From Spongilla lacustris (Eukaryota; Porifera; Demospongiae; Spongillida; Spongillidae): a stretch of 64,000 nucleotides of DNA. The position numbers were made by a program, and so were the translations under genes. Below, in pieces: positions 33,411-44,902 of the stretch (positions are counted from its first letter, which is position 1; each line of letters opens with the position of its first letter). Location: NCBI GenBank assembly GCA_949361645.1, contig OX442429.1, forward strand, positions 3,451,147 to 3,515,146. The letters are read 5' to 3'. Below the pieces are notes generated by a model, which was not told the DNA's origin, did no database searches, and was given only the letters and a program-made list of their open reading frames with translations.

Positions 33411-33551
33411 CACAGCCAAAAAAATTTCATATTGCATCAGCAGTGATGATAACGTAGCAGCGATGAGTTTAACTCAAAATATCATCGCTGCTACGTTATA
33501 TTCTGTCTCATCACTGCTGATCAGATGCATTATGAATTTTTTTTGGCTGTG
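33411..33551. mobile_element. 141-bp palindromic MITE with TA flanks
   Basis: CACAGCCAAAAAAATTTCAT... pairs with its inverse ending TTTTGGCTGTG, and inner arms TAACGTAGCAGCGATGA and TCATCGCTGCTACGTTA also pair, so almost the whole unit is one hairpin. TA lies on both sides (33409-33410, 33552-33553), as for Tc1/mariner-type insertions. Confidence 0.8.
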
Positions 33552-33617
33552 TATATGTGTGTGCTCTTTGCATAGAATATCCAAATGGATTTTTCTTTAA
33601 ATGGACTCAACCCCCCC

Positions 33618-33648
<31 letters not shown>

Positions 33649-33666
33649 ATGTAGTACCCGAGACCC

Positions 33667-33866
33667 NNNNNNNNNNNNNNNNNNNNNNNNNNNNNNNNNN
33701 NNNNNNNNNNNNNNNNNNNNNNNNNNNNNNNNNNNNNNNNNNNNNNNNNNNNNNNNNNNNNNNNNNNNNNNNNNNNNNNNNNNNNNNNNNNNNNNNNNNN
33801 NNNNNNNNNNNNNNNNNNNNNNNNNNNNNNNNNNNNNNNNNNNNNNNNNNNNNNNNNNNNNNNNNN
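33667..33866. other. Scaffold gap, 200 N
   Basis: Exactly 200 N, probably a placeholder of nominal size between contigs. The left contig ends in poly-C/poly-A, a likely cause of the break. Order across the gap is less certain than elsewhere. Confidence 0.95.
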
Positions 33867-34076
33867 ATGTCATTTGAGATGGTTTTGTTTTTGAAACTAC
33901 TTGAAACTCACCATTCATCACTTTGAGTTTCAAATCCTTATCATTCCTAATATCCCCAGTGATGCAAGTTGCTGACAATCCTCTGGTCTTTAAAGAAGTG
34001 ACCTATATTAAGTATAAGTATCATTACAACATGCATAAACCATCTTCATAGATATTACTTTAATATCCATGCCATG

Positions 34077-34346
34077 TCACTCATGTTTTACCCGATCCTT
34101 CACTAGCGAAAGCAATGGTGAAACGACGATGACAATGCTGCCTTCACAGCCAAGCAATTTGTCGTACGCATATGGTAGCACCGAATATATTAGCGACTTG
34201 CCATATCCAGTTGGCAAACTGACGAAAACATCTTCTCCCTGCATGAAAGTTCGAATTGCCTCCATTTGTTGTGGCCGTAGGTCACCTAATCCTAGCCTTT
34301 TCGCTGCACCCATTACCACCTCATCAATTCGCTCACACATTTCCAC
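34077..34346 (-). pseudogene. RecQ-like helicase N-terminal fragment
   Basis: An 89-codon frame from ATG 34346 reads LGLGDLRPQQMEAIRTFMQG (Q-motif like), LPTGYGKSLIY (Walker A, motif I) and IVIVVSPLLSLVKDR (motif Ia). These are the first motifs of RecQ-family DNA helicases. Motif II (DExH) and everything after are missing; the frame stops at TGA just past motif Ia. It is a single exon or a truncated copy. RecQ-like fragments are frequent in sponge genomes, so a transposon or retrocopy origin is possible. Confidence 0.65.
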
Positions 34347-34349
34347 GCT

Positions 34350-34930
34350 TTATTAATTCAGAGTAATGAACAACTAAAAATAGCATGCGTGTAGTATTAA
34401 TGTTACGTCAGCGCCATTACGTATATACACATCTGTCCCAATGTTTTGGGACGCTCGGAACAAGTGCGTCGTTCTTATTTCCCAGACCTATAGATGTAGA
34501 TTATACTGTTTACAGCGATAATCGTTATGTCATATTGGTCTGGGGACGAGACTATAAACTACTTACAAGGACAACACATATAACAAATCCGTCTGTTGCA
34601 ATACGTACCATATTATTGCCTAGCTCCACAAGTTTTACAGTTATGTCATCTTTATAGCTCCTCTAGTTCGCACACCAATCTATACTAAAACACTGCATGT
34701 TTGCAGCTCGGTTGTATTCAAGATTTGCATGGTACCTGTTGTGAGCACTGGTTTACAGGTGCCCATTTTCAAGTAAGCAAAAGGGAGTTTGAAATTTCCT
34801 ACATGTATGTGAGGTGATTCCAGGCAACATCCATTCTTAGGAAATCCTGACCCTTTGTGTAACACTTGCTGTATTCAAGATTCTAGGTGCTTAACGTTTG
34901 AAGAAAACCTGTGCAGAATTTGGCATAGGA
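34350..34930. other. Spacer
   Basis: No gene, tandem repeat or paired repeat recognised. Confidence 0.3.
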
Positions 34931-34931
34931 G

Positions 34932-35462
34932 ATGGTATGGTGGATTGTCTTAACACAGTCTGATTGGAAAGGTCAGCTTCCACTCCTGCTCTATATCTAT
35001 CGTACAGCCCGTCGCACATCAACCCACCTGAGCCCGTTTTTGCTGCTAATGGAAAGAGACCCTGTGCTACCAATCATACCATCACCGGCGGGAGATTATA
35101 GGAAGGGTCACGATCCACACAGTTATGTGGAAGCACAACGGCAGAAAGAGTTCTCTGACAGTACAACTAAAAGTAGAACCTTCAGTGTTGGAGGTGCTAT
35201 CTGGCTGCACGTACATGTACCAACAGCTGGCAAGCTGGATGCAAGATGGGAAGGAGGATGGACTGTGAAGAAGGTGCTGTCCCCAGTAAATGTTGCAGTT
35301 GAACACACCACGACAGCAAGGACTCGTGTGGTGCATGTTAATAGACTCCAGCAACATTTTTTGAGAGGAGAGATTGAGGCACATGGTGAAGAACATGGTG
35401 TTGTATCGATAGTTCATTGGGAAACACTTCTCATTGAACACTTCATCCTCCCACCTCAATAA
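34932..35462 (+). pseudogene. Ty3/gypsy integrase C-terminal fragment
   Basis: A frame of 176 codons reads LPLLLYIYRTARRTSTHLSP, FLLLMERDPVLP, FSVGGAIWLHVHVP, KLDARWEGGWTVKKVLSPVN and TRVVHVNRLQQHF. These are the end of the integrase core (YRTA..ST..SPF..L.GR.P) and the C-terminal SH3-like domain (W.GP..V, R.VHVNRL) of Ty3/gypsy elements. The catalytic DDE part is absent or lies in the broken sequence upstream (GMVD frame near 34930). Confidence 0.75.
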
Positions 35463-36148
35463 GAACAATAGCAAGCTGAAGTAGGAAGACACTGCCCTCA
35501 ACATGTTTGGCACCCAGTGTTGGATACTGAATCCTTGGGGTAAAACTTAAATGAATGGTGGGACGAATGTCTGGGGACTTGTAGCTAATTATGTTATAAC
35601 ATATATGCACTTGGTGGGACAACTACTGCTGCATAGCTGGTTTGAAAGACTGATCCGTCCCTTCATGATAATAGCCAAACAGACTATTGGACGGATCTAC
35701 CCAGGATGCAACATCAAAAGACTATTTAAACTGTCTGTGTGTATCAATGCATGTGTTGTGCGGGTATATTCTTGGCTGAGTTAAGCCATTAAGTTCGAGT
35801 TGAACTAACGAGACGAGGGTATTTCAATTGCATCTATTCATTCCGCTACGATAATTTATTGATGACGACACAAGGATTGCATAATATTGCACAAGGATTG
35901 CATGACATTCAAAACACTGCAGAACTAAAAAGTTTGATCTATGCACCAGACCCTCTTTCCATGTAGCGGTGATGTAATCCATCCACAGCTGTGGGAATCA
36001 GGGTCTACCTCTGGCTCTTCCTTGGTACCACCACAGGTCTCTCCTCTGCACAATTTGTTCAATGCATCTACATGTACCTACAATGTAGATGCATTGTCCC
36101 CATTCATCACAAGCATCTTTCAAGCAAGTTGGACTATCATATGTTTGG
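35463..36148. other. Spacer with one strong hairpin
   Basis: No gene supported. 36059-36095 contains CAATGCATCTACAT and its inverse ATGTAGATGCATTG around a 9-base centre, a perfect 14-bp stem. Confidence 0.5.
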
Positions 36149-36149
36149 T

Positions 36150-36690
36150 CTGGTTTTTTAATTCATCGTTTGCCTCTCATGCCTCTTTATGGTTGTCAGC
36201 AGCACTGTTTCAGGTGGCTATAATGTTTTTCCTCTCTGCTCTATTAGTAACCTTGATCCTGTGTACATGTGGGGCATCATAAGAAGCAGTCATGTTGTGC
36301 CCACCTGAACAAATTGTTATACCAGCCTATGTCACTAGACCTGTCAACACCAAACAGGTCATTGGGTAAAACATGTGCCTTTGATGTTTCTGTTGTATCA
36401 GTGCTTTCATGTTTTGGAATTTGGAGTGATGGCTGGAGCAGCTACGTGTACCTTAGTCCATGCTAATCAATTGGCCTTACATTCAGCTAGTTGTTGAGTC
36501 GTATGGAGTTTGGGAAATGAATTCTGATTCTTTTTGTTAACTGACTTCTAGGCTTGCATGTACATGTACTGTTGTATGTACATACATGTAGGTCAAAGTC
36601 TACTGTGCTATAGCTCAGTGAAAGCAAATGCCACTGCCCTCTTTCAAGGTTCAATGCTTACCTTGGCACCCTGAACATTAGGTGTTCCAT
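36150..36690 (+). pseudogene. Heavily decayed second RT-family C-terminus
   Basis: Several frames retain pieces in the right order: SHASLWLSAALFQVAIMFF, GHHKKQSCC, LGKTCAFDVSVVSVL, then LVVESYGVWEMNSDSF and SESKCHCPLSRFNAYLG. It is the oldest-looking copy of this family in the window, with many stops and shifts. Confidence 0.5.
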
Positions 36691-36882
36691 GTGGTTGCGT
36701 AATAGTTATATGTTGTGAAATATATAATTACATGTAGATGTATATGTACATGTATGATAGAAGAGGAAATTACAGTGTAAGTTTACATAGTATTTTATTG
36801 TGCTGATTGATTACATGTACATATTGGTTTATACTGGATATTTGGGATATTTCTTGTAACTTGATATTTAGGTACTTCACAG

Positions 36883-37059
36883 AAATATCTATTGTCTTTG
36901 TTGGAGTGCTTGCTTCATATGAAAAACTCTACAAGAGGAAAGTACACACTTTTGTCATTACTTTCACGGCATGTTAATGTGCATGATGTGCTGAGACTAC
37001 ATCCTGAGTTGCCACAGGAACTGATGAATTCTATGGGGCATCAAGCACTAGCCTGTCAC
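36883..37059 (+). CDS. THADA-like HEAT-repeat gene, exon A (partial gene)
   Basis: A 59-codon open exon between a TTCACAG acceptor and a GTGAGT donor: KYLLSLLECLLHMKNSTRGK, YTLLSLLSRHVNVHDVLRLH, PELPQELMNSMGHQALACH. It is helical with HEAT-like periodicity. Its end (MGHQALACH) followed by the next exon (AGDIWCQLV) resembles a conserved helix pair of THADA, the animal relative of yeast Trm732 involved in tRNA modification. Phase is 0 at both ends. No earlier exon was found upstream. The family name is from pattern recognition only. Confidence 0.45.
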
Positions 37060-39559
37060 GTGAGTCATTGATGTTTCTTGATAGAATAATAATAAAAAGC
37101 ATTGCATGTAAGACTTATCTTGTTTTTCTAGTTGTAACTACATGTATTTTTAAAAAAAAACACTGAAACATATGAAAGGTTAAATGGTTGGCCATTTCCC
37201 CATAAAGCATGTACATGTGTACAGTTACAGAAAATCACATTGCTGTAATAATTGTCAGTGTGTGAAGAAGTATTTATGAGCAGATGAAATATGTGATCTT
37301 GCAGATATGAAGTGCACTAGGACAAACCCATTTGAACAAGTAGCATTAAATGGAGAAATGAAGTGATGGACTTACATATAACATTGTATGCATCAAAATG
37401 CACCAATGCATGTGTATGTTAGCAGTGGAGACTACTTATTAGCAAAAATGGAATAGCTTACCTAGCTCCTCTAAACATGGCATTAAAAATATTTCTTTGC
37501 TCTACATGTATACTGTATACTGTAGCTTAAATTTACCGCTTCTGTGTAAATTGTTACGAAGAGGTCTGCCTAGGATCAAGTACACGTATCCCGCTTGCGT
37601 GCATATACATGTACATGTATGTCATTGGATGATATTAGTTGCACACATTCATAGCCGTATCACCAAAAGGGATGAGTGATATGTGGAAAGTACATTTATG
37701 CCAGCTTGCACTTGAGACATATGTGTACACAAGTACGTGTTAGTTACATGGTTGCTTAGGAACCATAAAACCCGTGTGTACGCACTTGTGTGTGTAGTGT
37801 TTTGCCTGTGGCAAACAAGGAGGCACTCACCTGAGACATACATATGAAACAGTACGTGGGCAACTCACGAGGTTTTGAAACTTTCTGGGGGATTGTACTG
37901 TACATGTACATGTACCATAGCAGTTTTCTTTGACCAGAAAGAATGTAGGTTGTACATGTAAATCCAGCATTTTTAGCAACACAAGTGTTACTTGGGTTAA
38001 AAAGCGACTTTAATAGTAGCTTCTGAACAATGCACTTACAGTAAACTCACTGCACTACTACGTAAATGAGCAACCCATTTAAATATCTGAGTACATGTAT
38101 GCAGTTCCAGTGAACATGTGCATTGTATGTATTAATATGTTACATATATACCCTCCTATTATCTTGCAGCAAAGTTGAATAGTATACATGTGCAGTGCCC
38201 GATCATTCGTACGGGAAAGTATCAGCTTGATTATATGCAAAATAAGGCATATTCATTAGCTACATGTAGAAGTGGAGCAGTTGAAATTCCAAACTAGAAA
38301 AAGGAGCCTGCCTCTAATCATGCATGTGCATCGAAGGCTGTGATATCTCGATCCATGGACATGCGTCAGTGGTCTGGGGGTTGCCTGTTTCGCATGGGGT
38401 AACATCGCGAGGCTTTACAGCAGCCGCAATTGGTCAATGTATAATTTTGTTGTTGTCTGTGACCCTCTTCCTCTATCCATGCCATTCCAAGTGTCACTGC
38501 AAGGATGTATAGCCAGTGTATCACTGCGGGCTTCTACATGTATATGTCATCTTTCATGCAGCTGGCCCTTCCTGTCGAGGGGTAATTCCAACAGTTCGGC
38601 TTCATTTTCCTGGTTCCTTGTTAATAACTTGGGCCTTCCCAGTCTGCATGGACGATTCCAGTCTATGAAGCCATTCGCTAATTGTTTGTATAATGCCAAG
38701 TACATGTAAGTCTCTTAGGTCATGACGGCCACTGCCAGCATGACATCCTTCTTAGATAAGATTCTAACTAGATGGTGGCAGTGACAGCATTCTCAACGTT
38801 TTGGGGTTGCTTCTGTTTGGTTTTCAATTTGCAACAGGAACTGGTTGAGGGCCAGACATTCACATGCTCTCTTGCTCCAGGTCCACATAATAAAATCCTC
38901 CTCATTATGCTTTGCCCATGATGCAACTCCTAAAGGTCATTTTGTTGTTGGGAAAAACACCTTTTCAATGCCTTTACACATTCGCCGTAGTCTTTAGTCA
39001 TATTTTCCCATGTGGGATTGTCTGGACAAGGCTAAGTCCTGTTATAATGAGACAGCTAGTTCTTCTGTACAAGTAGCAACTATGAGCTCGATCCTCCTCC
39101 TCCTTTTCCTTACAAGGACCACAACCAGTGCACAACCAGTGGTAGAAATCCTTTACATGTTACATATGGTATATTACACCTTGTACAGCAGTTCATCTGT
39201 GACAGAAGTGGAACATGAATCAGGTATATGTACTGATCAATAAAGGAAATATCGCTGCTGATCCCATTAAATATGTAGTGCCTGCAAGGATTTCATCGAA
39301 AATGTTCTTACATTCTAAGATGTGTCTGCTTACGGTAATATATTTTTAACTGGGACTCTGAGAAAAGGATACTTAAAATATAGTTATAAGACTGCTTTGC
39401 GTTTGATTCACTATAACTTCCAAACGGTAAACACTATTGACTTTGACATCATGAATTCAGAAGTTACAGCGAACAAGTATTATATCTTGGATGCATGGTT
39501 CAGTACAAGTTATGCACATTCTAGATAGAGCTTTATTTTGAGCTCCAATTGGCTGTACC
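37060..39559. other. Probable intron sequence, no genes seen
   Basis: AT-rich, with frequent TACATGTA motifs (37607, 37902) and short frames lacking protein character on both strands. No paired repeats were noticed. Confidence 0.35.
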
Positions 39560-39756
39560 ATGTGATTCAAGAGCCCTTTAGTGGTGACCATGGGAACTGG
39601 CAAGAACGGATTGACCATTTTGAATGCGTAGCAGTTGCCAACAAGTCAGACAACGATGGAGATAATTTGAAATGGTTAAGGGTGCGCTTGACTGGGAAGG
39701 CTCATACTTCATTTATGAAGCTGCCAGACATACATATATGGTCATCGTTGGATTGA
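39560..39756 (+). pseudogene. Ty3/gypsy gag fragment
   Basis: The frame EPFSGDHGNWQERIDHFECV, AVANKSDNDGDNLKWLRVRL, TGKAHTSFMKLP is the start of a retrotransposon gag domain (F.G....W..HFE...N.W......WL...L.G.A...F..L). It is cut off after 70 codons and isolated from other gypsy pieces. Confidence 0.65.
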
Positions 39757-40314
39757 AGCAGTGTATCTAACTGCATGAGATCGTTGTATGCACTCTAATC
39801 AATTCGATCTCGTGCTTGAATTTCTTTAGGAGTTATTTATTGTTGTCACTGAATGGGGGTAATGTTGATGATATTGTCGCAGGTGGGGATATCAGTGGAG
39901 ATTTATATTTTAGGAGGCAGTGAATGTATAGTGGTGGTATTCTCTGATCCTCATTAACAATTGATATAGAGGAGGTGTAAGTGGTAGCAGTGCAATAAGT
40001 GGTCACGGGTGATACAAGCAATGGCAATGTAGTTGGAGATATAGATGTTGAAGGTGTTCTATAATCAGTGTACAGAGACACAGGTGGTATAGTGGAGATG
40101 TATATGGTGATACAGGAGATTTAGGAAGTGAAGGTATACTGATGGTATTCTCTGAATAGTCATTAAGTGAGAAATAGTTGATGGAAGTATAGGAAATGGA
40201 GCCATGCTGAATGAGATATCACTTGAGGAATCTTTGCAAAATGAGAAGAGCTATAGTACCAATCCACGTACATGTACATGTAGTTATGAATGAAAACAAC
40301 TGCATACCTTGTGA
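39757..40314. other. Imperfect GA/TGGT-rich sequence
   Basis: 39840-40190 is purine-rich with loosely repeated GGTGGTAT/GGAGATAT words, giving a Ser/Thr/Pro-rich minus-strand frame (39833-40081). It could be a low-complexity exon or simple repeat; I favour repeat. Confidence 0.3.
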
Positions 40315-40535
40315 TGCACCTCCAAGTTTATTGACACACCATATAGTACTGTAGATTTGTGAGCGAGACAAAAATTCACTTTTTGCTGGCGGCTGAAACC
40401 CTGCACACACTTCTTCAATGCTACCACATCAGAGTCATAGTTGCTTCCAGGTTCATTGACAAACCATATAGTAGATTTGAGAGAGAGACAAAAATTCACT
40501 TTTTGCAGGCGGCTGAAACCTTGCACGTAAAAAAA
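40315..40535. repeat. Two-unit tandem duplication (~122 bp)
   Basis: Two copies of a block of about 120 bp containing ACCATATAGTA, GAGCGAGACAAAAATTCAC, TTTTTGC(T/A)GGCGGCTGAAACC follow each other (starting near 40325 and 40452). On the minus strand both read QGFSR(L/Q)QKVNFCL, in one open frame. An exon duplication is possible, but I do not recognise the protein. Confidence 0.7.
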
Positions 40536-40539
40536 AAAA

Positions 40540-42060
40540 ACTAATTCATGAGGCTGGCCTACATGTGGACTTATAGGAGCAAAGATGCCTACCTGCTTTT
40601 GCGCATGGCCACAGTAGAGAATCACAAAGATAATAAATTGTACTAGATTCATGCTTTGGTCTTGATTTCTGAGAAGAATGGCAAAAATCAAATCTTGTCT
40701 GCGTACTCAGAAGGTTCAGAGGTTAATACACCAGTACACCCTTGCAGCAAAGGGTGAGACCAGTACTTTAACTTTCATGTCATGCTCCATGAGAAAGACT
40801 GCATTGTATCAATTGAGCTATCTATCAAAACTGGCTCATAATTTAGTGAGCACACCAGTTTCATTTCCTTCATAACCATTCCTATCATTGGTAGGATGTA
40901 CATGTATGTGTAGACTTATTTATTCTTAACAGCTTGATGTGCAATGGATGCAGCATTGTTTCTCCTAAGGCTTCTACTAAGAGGCATAAGTGATAAACTT
41001 GGTACTGTTCTGTATGTCGAAGTACACAAAAAGAATCACATTTAAATAACAATGATAATCATGTGTATGTTAATTAAACTTACACTGACTGAAGATGTGT
41101 CAGATGGAGAGTTTCTTTTACCTTTATGAGCAACAGTCCTGAGCTAGAGAACTGTAATCAATCTTTTCCACTCTTTACGACATGTGCAGCCAAGTTGTCA
41201 TTCAGATCATCTCCAGTCTTACATGTATGTATTACTTTAAGCATGTTGAAACACTTTACTTTGCCATGTGTCCACTACCAGTATCGGAAAGCGCCGGGTC
41301 ATGATCAAACAAAGAATTGAATACTTCCCTCAGAATTAGAAGTGTGTACATGTTAGACGCCCTGTGTAGTTATCTCTTGGAGTGAACCACAGTTTGGATT
41401 TGACACACCACACATAGCGGTTCACCCATTCCAGTCATCAGATATTCATTGCATCACATGACAGTTTGATTTGAACCGTGACTCTCCTTTTCAAGCTGTG
41501 ACTTTGTCATGAATATATTCCATGCCCATAGCAGCTTGCGACACAATCTTAGCCTCTTCACCAGCTCGTGACACTATCATAGCCTCTTCACCAGCTCCCT
41601 CAGCTTCAAGCTGTATGTAGCACTCAACTAACCTCCCCTTAGCAGTGTAGATCCATTGGCAATATTACTATCCGATTCCGAATTCTGCTTTGAAGCGGAG
41701 TCCAGGATATGGATAATCTGGAATTATTAGGTTTACTTCATGGACAAATCTTGATGATCCTGCAATAGCCATCGACAAAATGATTTACGGCATTGCCATT
41801 CGGATGTGAATTACAAGGTCAGTTGGGCTTGGTTGGTATGTCTATCCCTAGTTAGGGGTAGCCTGACCATCGCGTTTTGGCATACCAAGACCAAGATTCA
41901 AAGGTTGGCTACGCCAAACTAGCCGATCATAGCAAGGTTTGCTTTGTTGCAAGCAGCGTTCTAGTTGGTTCATTGTCATGCAATGAAATAGCAACCCATA
42001 CAAGGTATTCCATAACACACCAGAAAAAGAGTACTGGTATTTGTACTCTTTGTGATCGAA
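40540..42060. other. No gene recognised
   Basis: AT-rich sequence. 41540-41610 has a short repeat around CTCTTCACCAGCTC(G/C). Nothing else was supported. Confidence 0.3.
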
Positions 42061-42066
42061 ATAGCT

Positions 42067-42456
42067 TTATTTCCTATTGCGCGCATGGATCATATGTGTC
42101 TGCTCCTGATGCATTCTCACGCGCACCTGGCCCCAGTACGAAGACCGAACTATCATCTTTTCTTCCTTCAAGGTACATTCGGGGTGAAACTGAAGCTTTT
42201 CTGAAAGCGCTTTGTCCCGAATTCTTACGACGAGGCTGTCACGAATCATTTCCACTATCATTGTTCTGTATAAACATCTTTCTGCCAGGCTGTACATCTC
42301 CGTGATGTACTGGTCACAGCACTCTCCTTCCAACAATTCTGTGCTATGTGCAGAATAGGGTTTAAAGGAGGAGGTGGTACGTAAATAGTTGCGCAGGCCG
42401 CGCAATCTGAGCACAAATTTGCGTATAAAAGGCGCTTGGATCCAACCGGAAGTCAC
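42067..42456 (-). pseudogene. Ty3/gypsy gag fragment, minus strand
   Basis: The frame contains EGECCDQYITEMYSLAERC, YRTMIVEMIRDSLVVRIRDK and ALSEKLQFHPECTLKEE. This is the C-terminal half of a gypsy gag (EMIRDrlVvGIRd..LsekLq). The upstream part, with the W and YF positions of gag, was not found. Confidence 0.65.
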
Positions 42457-42519
42457 GTGAGTTGAACATCCTTACAATGGCGCAGTTTTGAGCTCTTTGG
42501 ATTCTCGCACAGACCTTCT

Positions 42520-42582
42520 GGCTACGTCGTTTTTACGTTGTAAAAACGGGCAGATCAAGTACTTCTTGGTACTTGATCGCGC
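42520..42582. repeat. Two adjacent short hairpins
   Basis: CGTCGTTTTTACGTTGTAAAAACG (42523-42546) has a 7-bp stem. GATCAAGTAC TTCTTG GTACTTGATC follows with a perfect 10-bp stem. No known function; mobile-element end sequences are one possibility. Confidence 0.55.
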
Positions 42583-43844
42583 CCTTTACAGTTCCCCTAT
42601 ATGTACAACTGATTTACGTTTGTACCGTTAATTTGTTCTCGGAACCGCGAGTTGCATTGTGTTCGTTCTTATCCATGTAGCTTTCTGTATACTTACTGAT
42701 CACTTACATATTGTGCAAGCACTGTGAGGTTTTACGTCAGTTTGAAAGGTGAGCGTGGCTCAAAGGTAAATCATCACGTGCACATGACAAAGACCGGACG
42801 TCGACCTGTTCGATCAGTAGGTTAGAGTGTCAAATTTTGATGAGCTACATGGATTTTAATCGTTTCGATGACTTTGCATCTCTGTCATTTTTCTACCCAA
42901 ATGAGTACATGACTGGCGTTGGGTCCGCGCACGGCTTGTACTGTAAGGCCTGGTAATTGTACTAAGCAAAAAAATAAAATAAAATAAAATACAAATAAAT
43001 AAAAACACACACACACACACACACACACAAAGGAACAACAAAAATACAACGAAGAAAAAAAAAACACCTTGTAGAGGAGAGTTTTTCTTAGTGCTTTGTT
43101 TTATGCACTAATAGCTGCAGGCATATAGCGAGAGGCTTCCCTTTGGAATGGGACTCTCCAAATATTTAGCTGATCACCCTGAATCCTACAATGTAGACAG
43201 GAACAGGAATGCATGCATAAATGCTCAAATAGTCACCCAATACACAGGCATACCTCCACCCACTCTTACCACTAAATAATCCCTTCCTCTTTTCTACTAT
43301 CACCTAACACCCTTCTGTGCTGGACACCATTCTGTAGGGTGCCAGATAAACAGAGACCTTCAATCCCAAATACAGCATGCCCAGGTCAGGCCAACTTGAC
43401 CTTCAACCCCTTATACATGAACAAGGCACACCCACCCGATTGAGAGAGCATCATCCAAATCATCACAGCCCACAGGATCTACACTGAATAAGAGGTGGGT
43501 GTGGCAAAGGTCCCTATGTGTCCTGACCTCTTCACGGTCAACATCCCATGGAGTCTATATGGTAACCATGGGGAGCTCTAGAGGGAGGAGAAGGGAGGTG
43601 ATTAGGGAATGACCACAGCAACATGGCCAGCTCATGCCTACCATCAAGGATAGCTTTGCTAAATAGTCAAGAGTCTAAAGAGTGAAGGGAAGTGCGGGGA
43701 AGGAAGGGGAGAGAGGGGTGAGGTAGGGAGGTGAGTGGGAGGGAAAGAAGAAAGAGAGGGGAAAGAGGGAGGAGGAACAGGAGATATAAGAAGACACAGC
43801 ACATGCTGCATAGATGTGGGTATCACATAACACATGTACATTAC
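42583..43844. other. Spacer with (CA)n
   Basis: Contains AAAAT repeats and a (CA)12 run at 43005-43028, and a purine-rich GGGAGG tract at 43580-43790. No gene. Confidence 0.4.
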
Positions 43845-44902
43845 ATGTATGCAGCTCGTACAAACATACATGTATGTAGCTCATACACACATACATGTAT
43901 GTAGCTCATACACACATACATGTATGTAGATCGTACACACATACATGTATGTAGCTCACACACACACATACATGTATGTAGCTCATACACACATACATGT
44001 ATGTAGATTGTACACACATACATGTGTGCAGCTCATACACTAAACATGTATGTAGCTCGTACACACATACATGTATACACACATACATGTATGTAGCTTG
44101 TACACACATACATGTATGCAGCTCGTACACACATACATGTATGCAGCTCATACACACATACATGTATACACACATACATGCATGCAGCTCATACACACAT
44201 ACATGTATACACACATACATGTATGTAGCTCGTACACACATACATGTATACACACATACATGTATACACACATACATGTATGTAGCTCATACACACATAC
44301 ATGTATGCAGCTCATACACACATACATGTATGTAGATTGTACACACATACATGTATGCAGCTCATACACACATACATGTATGTAGCTCGTACACACATAC
44401 ATGTATACACACATACATGTATGTAGCTTGTACACACATACATGTATGCAGCTCATACACACATACATGTATACACACATACATGTATGTAGCTCGTACA
44501 CACATACATGTATACACACATACATGTATACACACATACATGTATACACATATACATGTATGCAGCTCATACACACATACATGTATGTAGCTCGTGCACA
44601 CATACATGTATGTAGCTCACACACACATACATGTATACACATGCACATACATGTATGTAGCTCGTACACACATACATGTATACACACATACATGTATGCA
44701 GCTCATACACACATATATGTATGTAGCTCATACACACATACATGTATGTAGCTCGTACACACATACATGTATGTAGCTCGTACACACATACATGTATACA
44801 CACATGTATACACACATACATGTATGCAGCTCATACACACATACATGTATGTAGCTCACACACCCATACATGTATGCAGCTCGTATACACATACATGTAT
44901 GC
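43845..44902. repeat. 1.06-kb minisatellite, ACACACATACATGTATGTAGCTCGT units
   Basis: About 35-45 units in two interleaved sizes: a long unit of about 25-26 bp (TACATGTATGTAGCTCGTAC then ACACA) and a short one of about 16 bp (TACATGTATACACACA). TACATGTA at each unit centre is palindromic. Open frames exist on both strands (Met-Tyr-Val-Cys, His-Thr-Tyr) only because the unit lacks stops. Confidence 0.95.

Noticed and set aside
33557..33978. Frames across the N run.
   Set aside because: Open only because N codons are not stops.
35941..36282. A 113-codon frame with a hydrophobic C-terminal half, possibly a membrane protein.
   Set aside because: Its right part lines up with the decayed RT C-terminus in shifted frame (HASLWLS..FQVAI); the hydrophobic run is a by-product.
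43841..44821. Several open frames of 60-181 codons on both strands (Cys-Val-Tyr-Glu-Leu-His repeats).
   Set aside because: They are translations of the 26/16-bp minisatellite, which lacks stops; both strands are equally open, so there is no evidence of a protein.
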